Positions 1 through 9,626 of a stretch of DNA of 64,000 nucleotides are shown here, piece by piece. Under the pieces are notes generated by a model that was not told the DNA's origin, searched no databases, and was given only the letters and a program-made list of their open reading frames with translations. The position numbers and the translations under genes are program-made. The stretch is taken from contig NZ_JAMXFA010000032.1 in the NCBI RefSeq assembly GCF_025370785.1, positions 1 through 64,000 on the forward strand, in the 5' to 3' direction. The stretch comes from Laspinema olomoucense D3b. GTDB lineage: Bacteria > Cyanobacteriota > Cyanobacteriia > Cyanobacteriales > Laspinemataceae. Every line of letters starts with the position of its first letter. Position 1 is the first letter of the stretch.

Positions 1-1306
<1,306 letters not shown>

Positions 1307-1722
1307 TGGTTTGCCTGTTTCTCCTCTCTCGGACGGATCAGGCAGACAGTCGTTATTTTAGGGGAAGGTCGGGGTTGAGTTTTGGCCCATTGAGTGGGTG
1401 TGGTTTCCCGTAGGGGAAGGCGCAATTGTAGATCTTGCCTCTGTTCCCGATCGCCTGGGTTTGTTGCTTCCCCTTACACGCGCTGCCTGCTGAAACACTA
1501 GGTATTTTCCTAATGTATCTTTTTTTGTAGTAATATGTAGAATTTTTAAAGGCAGTTGATCAAGGCGGAGATTAAGATAGGATTTTTTCAAGAGTCGGTC
1601 AGCTTGATCAAGAAAAGGGCTAAAGATTTCATCAAGGGTGCGATCGCGTTATCCACCGCTCTTGATTTTGATCGCTCTTGACAGGCAGATCTCTATCCCG
1701 CAGCAGAAAATAATTTGACATT
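1307..1722. other. Divergent intergenic region mrp/hemF
   Basis: About 415 bp separate the divergent starts of mrp and hemF, so it must hold both promoters. I see HIP1-like GCGATCGC at about 1641 and A/T-rich segments, but no convincing hairpin, riboswitch or operator. A short minus-strand open frame (1358-1591) has no recognisable protein features. Confidence 0.4.
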
Positions 1723-2754
1723 ATGACAGTTTCTTCGACTTTTGAGGCCACCTCTACCCAGAATTTGCCACCGGATGACTCGAAAGAACGAGTCACTCAG
1801 TTTATGCGATCGCTACAAGATGAAATTTGTCAAGGGTTGGCAGAACTCGATGGCCTTGGCACGTTTCAAGAAGATTCTTGGGACCGCCCAGAAGGAGGCG
1901 GCGGCCGTTCTCGGGTGATGCGCGAGGGCAATGTCTTTGAACAAGGGGGCGTGAATTTTTCTGAAGTGTGGGGCGATCATCTGCCGCCTTCTATTTTAAA
2001 ACAACGTCCCGAGGCCGAAGGCCATCGTTTCTATGCCACGGGCACTTCGATGGTGTTGCACCCGCGCAATCCTTACGTTCCCACGGTCCATTTAAACTAT
2101 CGCTACTTTGAAGCAGGGCCGGTTTGGTGGTTTGGCGGCGGTGCAGATTTGACGCCTTATTATCCGTTTGCGGAAGATGCGGCCCATTTTCACCAAACCT
2201 TGAAAGCGGCTTGCGATCGCCACCATGATGAGTATTACCAGGTTTTCAAACTCTGGTGTGACGAATATTTTTATCTGAAGCATCGTGACGAAACCCGAGG
2301 GGTGGGCGGTCTATTTTTTGACTACCAAGATGGTCAAAGCGAACTCTATCGCGGTCCAGACCCCACAGGACCGGCAGCAGAATATAGTCGAAACATTGGC
2401 ATCCCTCCCCAGCGCAGTTGGGAAGCGTTGTTTGCTTTTGCTCAAGAGTGCGGGCGATCGTTTTTACCCGCTTATCGGCCCATTGTTGAGCGTCGTTCCA
2501 GCATGGAATATGGCGATCGCGAACGCAATTTCCAACTCTATCGCCGGGGACGGTATGTGGAATTTAACCTCGTGTACGATCGCGGCACCATTTTTGGACT
2601 CCAGACCAATGGACGCACCGAGTCGATTTTAATGTCTCTGCCGCCTTTAGTGCGGTGGGAATATTGCTATCAACCCGAACCCAACACCCCAGAAGCGGAA
2701 CTCTACGAAACCTTTTTGAAACCGCAAAATTGGGCGGAGTGGACAGGTAAATAA
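1723..2754 (+). CDS. hemF: Oxygen-dependent coproporphyrinogen-III oxidase
   Basis: HemF converts coproporphyrinogen III to protoporphyrinogen IX by oxidative decarboxylation of two propionates, using O2, in the heme/chlorophyll branch. The 343-residue protein carries the family signatures: GGGRSRVM near residue 60, the [12 protein letters not shown] stretch, [23 protein letters not shown] in the middle, [10 protein letters not shown], and the C-terminal [16 protein letters not shown] and SILMSLPP segments. The ATG at 1723 gives a short N-terminal extension usual in cyanobacteria. It is a single gene with no obvious operon partner; the next gene, a STAS protein, starts about 270 bp later. The assignment is very secure. 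Confidence 0.97.
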   Translation: MTVSSTFEATSTQNLPPDDSKERVTQFMRSLQDEICQGLAELDGLGTFQEDSWDRPEGGGGRSRVMREGNVFEQGGVNFSEVWGDHLPPSILKQRPEAEGHRFYATGTSMVLHPRNPYVPTVHLNYRYFEAGPVWWFGGGADLTPYYPFAEDAAHFHQTLKAACDRHHDEYYQVFKLWCDEYFYLKHRDETRGVGGLFFDYQDGQSELYRGPDPTGPAAEYSRNIGIPPQRSWEALFAFAQECGRSFLPAYRPIVERRSSMEYGDRERNFQLYRRGRYVEFNLVYDRGTIFGLQTNGRTESILMSLPPLVRWEYCYQPEPNTPEAELYETFLKPQNWAEWTGK

Positions 2755-3022
2755 AGGCCCCCGCACCCTTCCTGGAGACTGTCAGTTTTTGCTTCATCCC
2801 CCGCGACGGCCTGGAAAAATTGGGCAAATTTACCCAAATTCCCGGTCAATGCGGGCGATGGAGTTACGCGATCGGGCATTTCCTTCGTCAAGGGATGACG
2901 CACTGTGCTATTTTTCTAGCAGCAAGTTTGGCTAATTTCGGTCAAGCTCAATCGGGGCAATGGCTCCGATTTTGCTAAACTACGAAAGCGAGGTAGGCAA
3001 CTAGCGTATTGAGGGAGGGCCT

Positions 3023-3391
3023 GTGATTCATATCGAGCAAAAAACCCATACGACCCAGGATGGAACAACGGTGATTGTATTGGCCCCAACGGGTCGCCTA
3101 GACATTACCACCGCTTGGCAATTTCGCCTCAAATTACAGGAGTGCATTTCTAAACTGAGTCGTCATATTGTCGTTAATTTAGGGCAGGTTAACTTTATTG
3201 ATAGTTCTGGCCTGACGTCGCTAGTAGCAGGGATGCGAGATGCGGACAAGGTTAAAGGCAGTTTCCGTATTTGTAACGTGCATCCAGAGGCCAAATTGGT
3301 TTTTGAAGTCACGATGATGGATTCAGTCTTTGAAATCTACGAAACCGAAGAAGAAGCGCTGGAAGCGGGACCCCGGAGCATGGCGACTTAA
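3023..3391 (+). CDS. STAS-domain anti-sigma factor antagonist-like protein
   Basis: A 122-residue single-domain STAS protein of the SpoIIAA/RsbV type. The GTG start at 3023 opens IHIEQKTH. The phospho-acceptor region reads NFIDSSGLTSLVAG (about residues 58-71), with Ser after Asp as in phosphorylatable antagonists. Family members bind a serine-kinase anti-sigma factor when unphosphorylated and are reset by PP2C phosphatases. No kinase or sigma gene is adjacent, so the partner lies elsewhere; the SpoIIE-type phosphatase domain encoded at 27.4-32.8 kb is a possible but unproven partner. It converges on the bilin lyase gene with about 80 bp between stop codons. Confidence 0.85.
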   Translation: MIHIEQKTHTTQDGTTVIVLAPTGRLDITTAWQFRLKLQECISKLSRHIVVNLGQVNFIDSSGLTSLVAGMRDADKVKGSFRICNVHPEAKLVFEVTMMDSVFEIYETEEEALEAGPRSMAT

Positions 3392-3474
3392 TGCCGGAAG
3401 GGGATTGGAGAAACGGGTCGGACCATTTCTGACTAGGTTGGGCATCCCCGGGACTTCGCAAGGCTCACCGGCTT

Positions 3475-4110
3475 TCATCTTACGAGTCCGACGAGTTCCC
3501 CTGAAAAATCTTGACGCTTGGTGAAGTGGAATGGCCCTAAAATGGCCCCCCACAAGGCTTTACCCGTATTGGGATCGATGCCTTTATCAAAGCTGAACAG
3601 TTCAGTCGGGGATGCCTCAAAACCCAGATCGACTTGGCGAGTTTCTCCTTGATAGGGAAAGCAGCATCTTGCTCCCGAGGGCAAGGATGCGGCAAAATGA
3701 TAGGTCCCGTCAGTTAAGCGTTTCGGGCTGACGGTGAGGGTACATCCGGGCAAGAGTTCTACTTGTGCCGGATTTAGCTGTTTGAGTAGACTGGGTTGGC
3801 GACCAGCCCCCCGGAATTGGCTAGGGTCTTTGAGCATGAAATACTGTACTTCTAACTGGGGTGGCCCGTCACCGTTGGCAAGTTGTCGAAGTTGCATGAT
3901 TCGAGGCCGATAAGGGTGTTCCAGATTGAGAATGTTGGCTTGTTCGGCAAACAGGGTCAGACTGGGTTCAGGAAATAACTGGACCGGGACCGGACGCTGC
4001 CACAGGTGCAGGTGGACATACCAGGTAGGTTCGGCGATCGCCTGTTCTCGATTGTCAAATTCCCCCGCTAAATATTGCCCCAGGGCGATTAACTCCGATG
4101 TCAGGGTCAT
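3475..4110 (-). CDS. CpcT/CpeT-family phycobiliprotein bilin lyase
   Basis: The predicted 211-residue protein matches the CpcT/CpeT chromophore lyase family, whose members attach or handle phycocyanobilin on Cys of phycobiliprotein beta subunits. Visible signatures are the N-terminal LGQYLAGEFDN, the ARCCFPYQGE segment, and the C-terminal WGAILGPFHFTKRQDFS. I choose ATG at 4110 (MTLTSELIAL) rather than the upstream in-frame ATG at 4176, because family members begin close to that point and the 22 extra residues look non-conserved. It is transcribed divergently from thf1. Whether it acts on phycocyanin (CpcT) or handles chromophore for another subunit (CpeT-like) cannot be settled here. Confidence 0.85.
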   Translation of the reverse strand: MTLTSELIALGQYLAGEFDNREQAIAEPTWYVHLHLWQRPVPVQLFPEPSLTLFAEQANILNLEHPYRPRIMQLRQLANGDGPPQLEVQYFMLKDPSQFRGAGRQPSLLKQLNPAQVELLPGCTLTVSPKRLTDGTYHFAASLPSGARCCFPYQGETRQVDLGFEASPTELFSFDKGIDPNTGKALWGAILGPFHFTKRQDFSGELVGLVR

Positions 4111-4283
4111 TTTTAATTTAAAAATTGCAACGTTTTCATGAAATATCCAGCCGGAAATCTCCGGTTGATTTTGCATTTTAAAGCATTCTAGGCCAGATCC
4201 CGAGGGCGATCCCCCGGATGCCGCTTGGCAAAAGTACGTTTACGAGAGAAAATGAAGGGAAGTTCTCCTTAACAACGCACCCC

Positions 4284-4991
4284 GTGAATAACGTCCGCAC
4301 CGTATCAGATACCAAGCGAGCCTTCTATACCATTCACACCCGTCCGATTAACTCGATTTATCGACGGGTCGTCGAAGAATTGATGGTGGAAATGCACTTG
4401 CTGTCGGTGAATGTGGATTTTAATTATGACCCCATTTATGCCCTCGGAGTCGTAACCACCTTTGACCGATTTATGCAAGGATATCGACCCGAAGATGATA
4501 AAGTATCGATTTTTAATGGCATCTGCAAGGGGTTAGAAGCTGATCCCCACAAATATCGGCAAGATGCCCAATGGTTAGAGGAAATTGCCAGTCGCCATTC
4601 TGGAGAGGAGATGGTGGCGTTACTCAGTCGTTCTGCAGGGCCAGAAATGGAAGGAGATTTCCAAGGCATCCTGGGGGCGATCGCTGCTAAACCCAACTTT
4701 AAGTACAGCCGATTATTTGCCGTGGGTCTGTTTACCCTCCTCGAACAAGCTGACTTAGAACTGGTGAAAAATGAAAAATCCCGTCAAGATGCGGTTCAGA
4801 GCATCTGTACGGCGCTGAATCTGCCTCCAGATAAACTCTCTAAAGACCTCGACCTCTACCGCAGCAATTTAGAGAAAATGATTCAGGCCCGCAGTGTCAT
4901 GGATGACATTTTAGCCGCAGACCGTAAAAAACGCGAAGACCGGGCGAAGCAGAAAGGGGCAGCAACTGTACCTCCTGGTTCTCCAGAGTAA
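4284..4991 (+). CDS. thf1: Thf1/Psb29, photosystem II biogenesis protein
   Basis: Thf1 (Psb29) is a helical thylakoid-associated protein needed for normal PSII assembly and repair and linked to FtsH protease stability. The sequence from the GTG at 4284 begins NNVRTVSDTKRAFY, the conserved N-terminus, followed by HTRPINSIYRRVVEELMVEMHL (shown in part: RPINSIYRRVVEELMVE) and YDPIYALGVVTTFDRFM. The C-terminal third is a charged helix (SVMDDILAADRKKRED) ending in a flexible tail, as in the family. An in-frame ATG at 4218 would add 22 poorly conserved residues; GTG at 4284 gives the usual length of about 235. It is divergent from the bilin lyase gene, which fits a shared photosynthetic context. 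Confidence 0.92.
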   Translation: MNNVRTVSDTKRAFYTIHTRPINSIYRRVVEELMVEMHLLSVNVDFNYDPIYALGVVTTFDRFMQGYRPEDDKVSIFNGICKGLEADPHKYRQDAQWLEEIASRHSGEEMVALLSRSAGPEMEGDFQGILGAIAAKPNFKYSRLFAVGLFTLLEQADLELVKNEKSRQDAVQSICTALNLPPDKLSKDLDLYRSNLEKMIQARSVMDDILAADRKKREDRAKQKGAATVPPGSPE

Positions 4992-5025
4992 GAGATAACG
5001 GCCCTGGCCCCGCGCCCTTACCTGG

Positions 5026-5077
5026 CCCCGCACCCTGAAGGGTGGGGCTATACGAACAAAGCCCGCCTGCGCGGGCT
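5026..5077 (+). repeat. Dispersed hairpin repeat, copy 1
   Basis: It contains GCACCCTGAAGGGTGGGGCT followed by TATACGAACAAAGCCCGC and the palindrome AGCCCGCCTGCGCGGGCT (5060-5077). Nearly the same roughly 50-bp unit occurs in inverted orientation at 12094-12144, and its palindromic core is at 9571-9590. It lies between thf1 and the phosphoribosyltransferase gene and could act as a transcript-end hairpin, but no T-tract follows. Confidence 0.85.
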
Positions 5078-5111
5078 AAATTTACGGTATTCGGGTTTTA
5101 AAATTGCTTAA

Positions 5112-5822
5112 ATGACTATTGTGCGATTTCCTTGGGATGAATTTCCAGAAGTATGGATTCATGCCCAAGAATTAGAAGTGAAAAAGCATTTGGCCTACCG
5201 TGAAGCCAAATCAGGAGACCCTGAAGCTGCATATCGCTTGGTTAATGAGATGCTTTCCGCACAAGTAGTAGAGCAGTTAGCATCTACCTTTGAGGGAACC
5301 CAGGTGACATTAGTTTCAGCCCATGCGATCGAGTCTATAGGGGTGAATGCGATTCCTGAAGCATTAGCCAGTTCCCTAGCCCAGCAATTACATTGGCCTA
5401 CGGACAGTGGAATTGTTCAAAGCAATATTGTTGGACATACAGGGGCTGATGGATTTTCTCGCCTTGCCCGACAAGCTGAGTTTGAGGGAGAGGTCACCCC
5501 AAACCAATGTTATCTTTTAGTTGACGATTTCGTAGGACAAGGTGGAACCCTCGCCAACCTGCGGTCTCATATTATGAGTGGTCGAGGACAAGTCATTGGG
5601 GCAACTGTCCTCACGGGTAAACCCTATTCGGCCAATATCACTTTAACAAACACAACTCTTGATGCACTAAGATCAAAACATGGATCCGAACTTGAAAACT
5701 GGTGGCAAAATCGATTCGGCTTCAACTTTGCCTGCCTTACAGAGTCTGAAGCACGTTACTTGCTCAAAACCCCGACGGCTCAACGAATCCGAGATAAGAT
5801 TACTCAGGCAGAGCAAAGTTGA
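5112..5822 (+). CDS. Phosphoribosyltransferase-like protein
   Basis: A 236-residue protein of the type I phosphoribosyltransferase fold. The PRPP-binding loop is clear: YLLVDDFVGQGGTLANL at about 134-150 matches the hhhDDxxxxGGT signature. The N-terminal half (ELEVKKHLAYREAKSGDPEA) is helical and not recognised, so the base substrate is unknown; it is not an obvious orotate, adenine or uracil enzyme. The ATG at 5112 follows a long A/T-rich leader. Near the C-terminus the frame stops at TGA (5820-5822), but the +1 frame stays open for about 19 more codons to a TAA at 5875-5877, which could mean a frameshift or sequencing slip. It converges on tsaB. Confidence 0.75.
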   Translation: MTIVRFPWDEFPEVWIHAQELEVKKHLAYREAKSGDPEAAYRLVNEMLSAQVVEQLASTFEGTQVTLVSAHAIESIGVNAIPEALASSLAQQLHWPTDSGIVQSNIVGHTGADGFSRLARQAEFEGEVTPNQCYLLVDDFVGQGGTLANLRSHIMSGRGQVIGATVLTGKPYSANITLTNTTLDALRSKHGSELENWWQNRFGFNFACLTESEARYLLKTPTAQRIRDKITQAEQS

Positions 5823-5945
5823 AATTGCGCGAAAGGTGATTGAACTTTCTGAGTTAAGTAAAACGGCTCAAGAGTAAAAATGAGGACAAGGTAGTGCCGT
5901 TTCCCTACAGTTAAAGCAACAGGCACTTTTGTTCTACGAATCGCT

Positions 5946-6587
5946 TTACTGGTCCACTGGATGCTGTCCATAAAATGGCAGGGCCTCGGAACTCAGAGGA
6001 CGTTTCCCTTGTTGCCATTCCAAATGGCCGAGTTCCAGAAGACTGGACACGGTAGACCCTAAATTTTCTGGGACTTGGATGAGTTGATAGGGACTCGAAC
6101 AAGTGGCAAGGGCCTCTTCCCATTGTTCTGGGGTGAGGACGGTATCCGCAAGGAGGGGAATCGCTGCCGTGGGTGTGATTTCATAAATGGCGGTGAAGAG
6201 GTGACCCCTTTGGGCGGGCATTTGTAGGGCGATCGCCTTCGGTTGGGGGTCAGTCTGCTGGCGAGTTTGGGACCAGGCGACTGCGGCTAAACTAGAAATT
6301 GCAAATAAGGGAATAGAGAGTTGTTGGGCGAGAATTCGGGCAGTGACGACCCCAATACGGGTCCCGGTAAAGCTACCCGGTCCTTTGGCAACAGCAAGAA
6401 AGGCGAAATCCTGCCAAGTTTGAGGGGAGATAAACTCGGCAAGATAGGAGTGTAGGTGGGTGGCAAGCGATCGCCCCATGTCCCAGGTTTGGCAGCGGTG
6501 GGTTTCAGCAAAATTGCTCAAAGCTAGACCTAGTTCGGGACTGCTGGTATGGAAGGCGATCGCGTAGGGGTTAGAGTCCAATGGCAC
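5946..6587 (-). CDS. tsaB: tRNA threonylcarbamoyladenosine biosynthesis protein TsaB
   Basis: TsaB is the inactive-ASKHA scaffold that works with TsaD and TsaE to make t6A37 in ANN-decoding tRNAs. The diagnostic segment AVAKGPGSFTGTRIGVVTAR is visible in the N-terminal half, after the strand YAIAFHTSSPELGLAL, and then the dimer helix with LAQQLSIPLFAISSLAAVA. Start choice is uncertain. The longest frame opens at 6638 (MLKMLYCRE), but family members begin just before the first strand, so the GTG at 6587 or the TTG at 6581 is more plausible. The length of about 213 residues is slightly short but acceptable. It stands alone between a convergent phosphoribosyltransferase gene and the WD40 gene. 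Confidence 0.88.
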   Translation of the reverse strand: MPLDSNPYAIAFHTSSPELGLALSNFAETHRCQTWDMGRSLATHLHSYLAEFISPQTWQDFAFLAVAKGPGSFTGTRIGVVTARILAQQLSIPLFAISSLAAVAWSQTRQQTDPQPKAIALQMPAQRGHLFTAIYEITPTAAIPLLADTVLTPEQWEEALATCSSPYQLIQVPENLGSTVSSLLELGHLEWQQGKRPLSSEALPFYGQHPVDQ

Positions 6588-6716
6588 AATCAGAAAACAA
6601 TTGAAGATGATCTCCCTACAGTACAGCATTTTTAACACAAACTGGGTTATCGGATCACCTGAATCACAGCGCTAATAGTCAGCTTTGCCCACGCTCGATC
6701 TGCGGTTCTCTCCCCT

Positions 6717-7904
6717 TCAATGCCATTCCCAAATATTAATTGTGCCATCATCGCCGCCAGTTGCTAGGGTTTGTCCATCGGGACTGAAGGCGACTGCACA
6801 AGTGGCGCGGGTGTGACCCGGGAGGGTGCGGATTTCTCGGCCTGTTTTGACGTGCCATAGTTTTACGGTGTTGTCGCGACTGCAACTGGCGAGGGTTTGT
6901 CCATCGGGACTCCAGGCGATCGCATAGACCCAATGGGTATGACCGAGAAGGGTGCAAAGATGGCGTCCGGTTTGGATTTGCCAGAGGTTGATGGTTTGGT
7001 CAAAGCTGCTGCTGGCGAGGATTTGGCCGTCAGGACTCCAGGCGATCGCGCAGACTTGTTCCCCATGTCCCGTGAGGGTATAGAGTTCCCTGCCGGTTTC
7101 TCGATGCCAGAGTTTGATGGTTTTGTCACTGCTGCCACTAGCAATGAGTTGGTTATTGGGACTAAATGCCACTGCCATTGCATAACCCTGATGTCCGACG
7201 AGGGTTCTAACTTGCTGTTTTTTGGCGATATCAATGAGTTTGATGGTTTTATCCCCACTGCCACCGGCAATAAATTCGCCGTCGGGACTGATGGCGATCG
7301 CATAAATTTCGCTGTCTCCGGGGAAACTATAGAGTTCGCGTTCCCCAAGACGTTGCCAAAGTTTGATGGTGTAGTCCCAACTGCCACTGACCAGAATCGG
7401 CGATCGCGGACTGTATGCCACTGCGGAAACCCAATGACTGTGACCCTTGAGGGTGTACAATTTGCGTCCGGTATCCCTCACCCACAATTTAATCGTTTTA
7501 TCCTTACTGGCGCTGGCAATTTGCCGTCCTGTGGGACTAAAAGCGATGGACAAAACCCAACTGCGATGCGCTTGAATGGTATGAATGCATTCAAAAAAGC
7601 GATAGGCATTAAACTTTTTTAAAGCAGCGATCGCCGTCGGTTCGGTCCGATGTTTCAGCAACAAAAATGCCGATCGCCGCACGGTGTGACAGTCATCTTT
7701 TAACGCTTCAATGACTAATTCTAAACCTGCTTGACCATAATTTAACGCCTCTTTCAACGCCGAAACTTTCACGGGAATATCCACCACCGCCAAGCGGTTT
7801 TGAATCCCCGTCAGTCCCCCCAATACTGCGGATCCCGGTGGCGGTGAATGGTGGCCGCCCATCACTGCATCATAATATTTCGGTCCCTCAAAATTCATTG
7901 GCAT
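6717..7904 (-). CDS. WD40 beta-propeller protein, seven repeats, helical N-terminus
   Basis: A 395-residue protein. Residues 1-100 are mostly helical (IPVKVSALKEALNYGQAGLE, CHTVRRSAFLLLKHR) and resemble a HEAT-like pair. From about 105 to the end, seven WD40 repeats follow with the pattern GH...V.A.A.SPDG..LASGS.D.TIKLW, enough for one complete propeller. No enzyme domain or signal peptide is seen, so it is a cytosolic scaffold by analogy. It starts 34 bp after the stop of the upstream kinase gene in the same direction, suggesting co-transcription and possibly a functional link. The repeats are similar at DNA level (phrases such as TTTGTCCATCGGGACT recur), which favours repeat exchange. Confidence 0.9.
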   Translation of the reverse strand: MPMNFEGPKYYDAVMGGHHSPPPGSAVLGGLTGIQNRLAVVDIPVKVSALKEALNYGQAGLELVIEALKDDCHTVRRSAFLLLKHRTEPTAIAALKKFNAYRFFECIHTIQAHRSWVLSIAFSPTGRQIASASKDKTIKLWVRDTGRKLYTLKGHSHWVSAVAYSPRSPILVSGSWDYTIKLWQRLGERELYSFPGDSEIYAIAISPDGEFIAGGSGDKTIKLIDIAKKQQVRTLVGHQGYAMAVAFSPNNQLIASGSSDKTIKLWHRETGRELYTLTGHGEQVCAIAWSPDGQILASSSFDQTINLWQIQTGRHLCTLLGHTHWVYAIAWSPDGQTLASCSRDNTVKLWHVKTGREIRTLPGHTRATCAVAFSPDGQTLATGGDDGTINIWEWH

Positions 7905-7938
7905 ACTATTTGCTGATTCAAATTTGAATCAATTTTTA

Positions 7939-9447
7939 TCAATTTTTAATTAAAATTTCCCACGCTTGCCATAACAAGGAAGCTCGGTCAGCATCCCGTT
8001 CCGGCAAGATCTGTCTAGCTTGATCTAAAGTGGTTTGGGCCTCTTTATAATTGCCTGATTGCCTAATTGCCATGCTCATTAATAGCCAGATTAAAGGCTG
8101 ATTTGGTTGAAATTGTAATGCTTTTAAATAGCTGGAAATAGCATCGGGATAGCGGCGCAATTTATAGAGCATAATGCCTTTATCTCGCCATGCATCCCAG
8201 CGGTCTGGCTTGAGTTCCAGGGTTTTTTCATAGCCGGATAATGCCTCGTCATGGTTGCCCATTTCGGCATAGAGACGAGCTTTTTTATACCAAGCATCGG
8301 CATTATTTGGTTTGAGGGCGATCGCCTGGTCATAAGAAGCGATCGCCGCTTCAAATTTGCCAAAATTCTCCAAAATTGTCCCTTTAATCATTTGCGGTGT
8401 CGCCCCGATTAATCGCGAGACAATGGAGGGATTATTGGGGGGTTGGGGTGGTGAATTTCCCCTAACTCCGGGCGACGGGTTGGGTTTCGGAGTCGTTCGA
8501 TTAGTCACCGGGGGTAACCACTCTAAATCCGTGAGAACTTCTGTCGCTGAATGATAGCGCCGATTGAGATTTGCTTCTAATAATCGGTCTAAAACTTTGG
8601 CAAATTCCAGGTTAACGGGAGATAATAGATAATCCCGCCAATGCCAAACTCCTTCCTTGACATCAAATAGACTAAAGGGTTCAGTTGCCGTTAATAATTG
8701 CACACAAGTCACCCCCAAACAATACAAATCACTAGCCGGAACCGCTTGACCTAAAAATTGCTCTGGGGCGACATATCCAGCAGTGCCAATTACTGTTCCA
8801 GTCCGCCCCAAGGCGGTAGCGGTGGCAAATTTAGCAGCCCCAAAATCCACTAACACCAGTTGCCCAGATTGAAAATGATTGGGTTCTTCTCGTGCTTCAG
8901 GGTCCGCTTCTAAAAGTTCAGTTAGGGTAGTGCGGCGAATAATATTTTCCGGTTTAATATCTCGGTGAATGACTTTTTTATCATGAACAAATTGTAAAAC
9001 TGGCAATAAATCAAATAGCACTTGACGAACTTTAAATTCCGAGAGTGCGCCCTCAGTTTCCAACTCTTGGGCTAAGGTTTGTCCGTCGATAAATTCTTGG
9101 ACTAAATATTGATAATTATCCGACTCAAAATGAGCCAGTAAGGCAGGGATTTGGGGATGAGTTCCTAAATCATCTAAACGGACGGCTTCTTTTTGAAACA
9201 GTTGCGCTGCTTTTTGAGCATTTTGCGGGGTTTGGAATTGGGGAAAAAACTGCTTGATGACGCAGCGGGGTTTGGAGGGTTTATACTCATCGACTGCCAG
9301 GAAAGTTCGCCCAAACCCACCCTGTCCAATGGATTTAAGCGCACGATAGCGATCGCCCAGTAGCAGCTTTGCACCACAATTATGGCAAAAGTTATAGGTT
9401 GCTGGGTTTTGAGGCTTTTGACAGTCGGGATTTAAACAATAGCTCAT
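7939..9447 (-). CDS. Ser/Thr protein kinase with N-terminal Cys motif and TPR tail (SpkB-like)
   Basis: A 502-residue kinase. Residues 1-27 carry a four-Cys motif (C4, C9, C21, C24) like a zinc ribbon. The kinase domain spans about 30-300: glycine loop GQGGFG (41-46), Lys65 in CVIKQF, HRDIKPEN catalytic loop, DFGAAK metal loop, and GTAGYVAPEQ, so it should be active. A Pro-rich linker (about 310-350) leads to TPR repeats (NADAWYKKARLYAEMGNHDE and following). The Cys motif plus kinase layout matches cyanobacterial SpkB-type kinases. It likely heads an operon with the downstream seven-repeat WD40 gene. Substrates are unknown. Confidence 0.92.
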   Translation of the reverse strand: MSYCLNPDCQKPQNPATYNFCHNCGAKLLLGDRYRALKSIGQGGFGRTFLAVDEYKPSKPRCVIKQFFPQFQTPQNAQKAAQLFQKEAVRLDDLGTHPQIPALLAHFESDNYQYLVQEFIDGQTLAQELETEGALSEFKVRQVLFDLLPVLQFVHDKKVIHRDIKPENIIRRTTLTELLEADPEAREEPNHFQSGQLVLVDFGAAKFATATALGRTGTVIGTAGYVAPEQFLGQAVPASDLYCLGVTCVQLLTATEPFSLFDVKEGVWHWRDYLLSPVNLEFAKVLDRLLEANLNRRYHSATEVLTDLEWLPPVTNRTTPKPNPSPGVRGNSPPQPPNNPSIVSRLIGATPQMIKGTILENFGKFEAAIASYDQAIALKPNNADAWYKKARLYAEMGNHDEALSGYEKTLELKPDRWDAWRDKGIMLYKLRRYPDAISSYLKALQFQPNQPLIWLLMSMAIRQSGNYKEAQTTLDQARQILPERDADRASLLWQAWEILIKN

Positions 9448-9570
9448 AGGGTCAAGCCAGCAGGGGGATAACTTTATAGTAATCGGTTGGCTGTAGAATG
9501 CTATGGAGTTAAATACCCGCAGGCTGTTCGCGTAGCGTTCCGTAAGGAAAGCCCGGAGGCTATACTAACA

Positions 9571-9590
9571 AAGCCCGCCTGCGCGGGCTA
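9571..9590. repeat. Dispersed hairpin repeat core, copy 2
   Basis: The palindrome AAGCCCGCCTGCGCGGGCTA lies between two minus-strand genes, preceded by the related stretch CGCAGGCTGTTCGCGTAGCG and GGAAAGCCCGGAGGCTATAC (9518-9563). It shares the ACAAAGCCCGCCTGCGCGGG core with the copies at 5026-5077 and 12094-12144. It lies downstream of the membrane WD40 gene's end in the reverse sense of travel and upstream of the kinase start. Confidence 0.8.
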
Positions 9591-9626
9591 CTCTATAGAA
9601 ATAACTTTTCATACCTGGATTTGGGA

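Noticed and set aside
6897-7622. 241-codon plus-strand open frame antisense to the WD40 gene
   Set aside because: It is an antisense shadow of repeated WD40 units; composition and repeats follow the minus-strand frame, and no domain is recognised.
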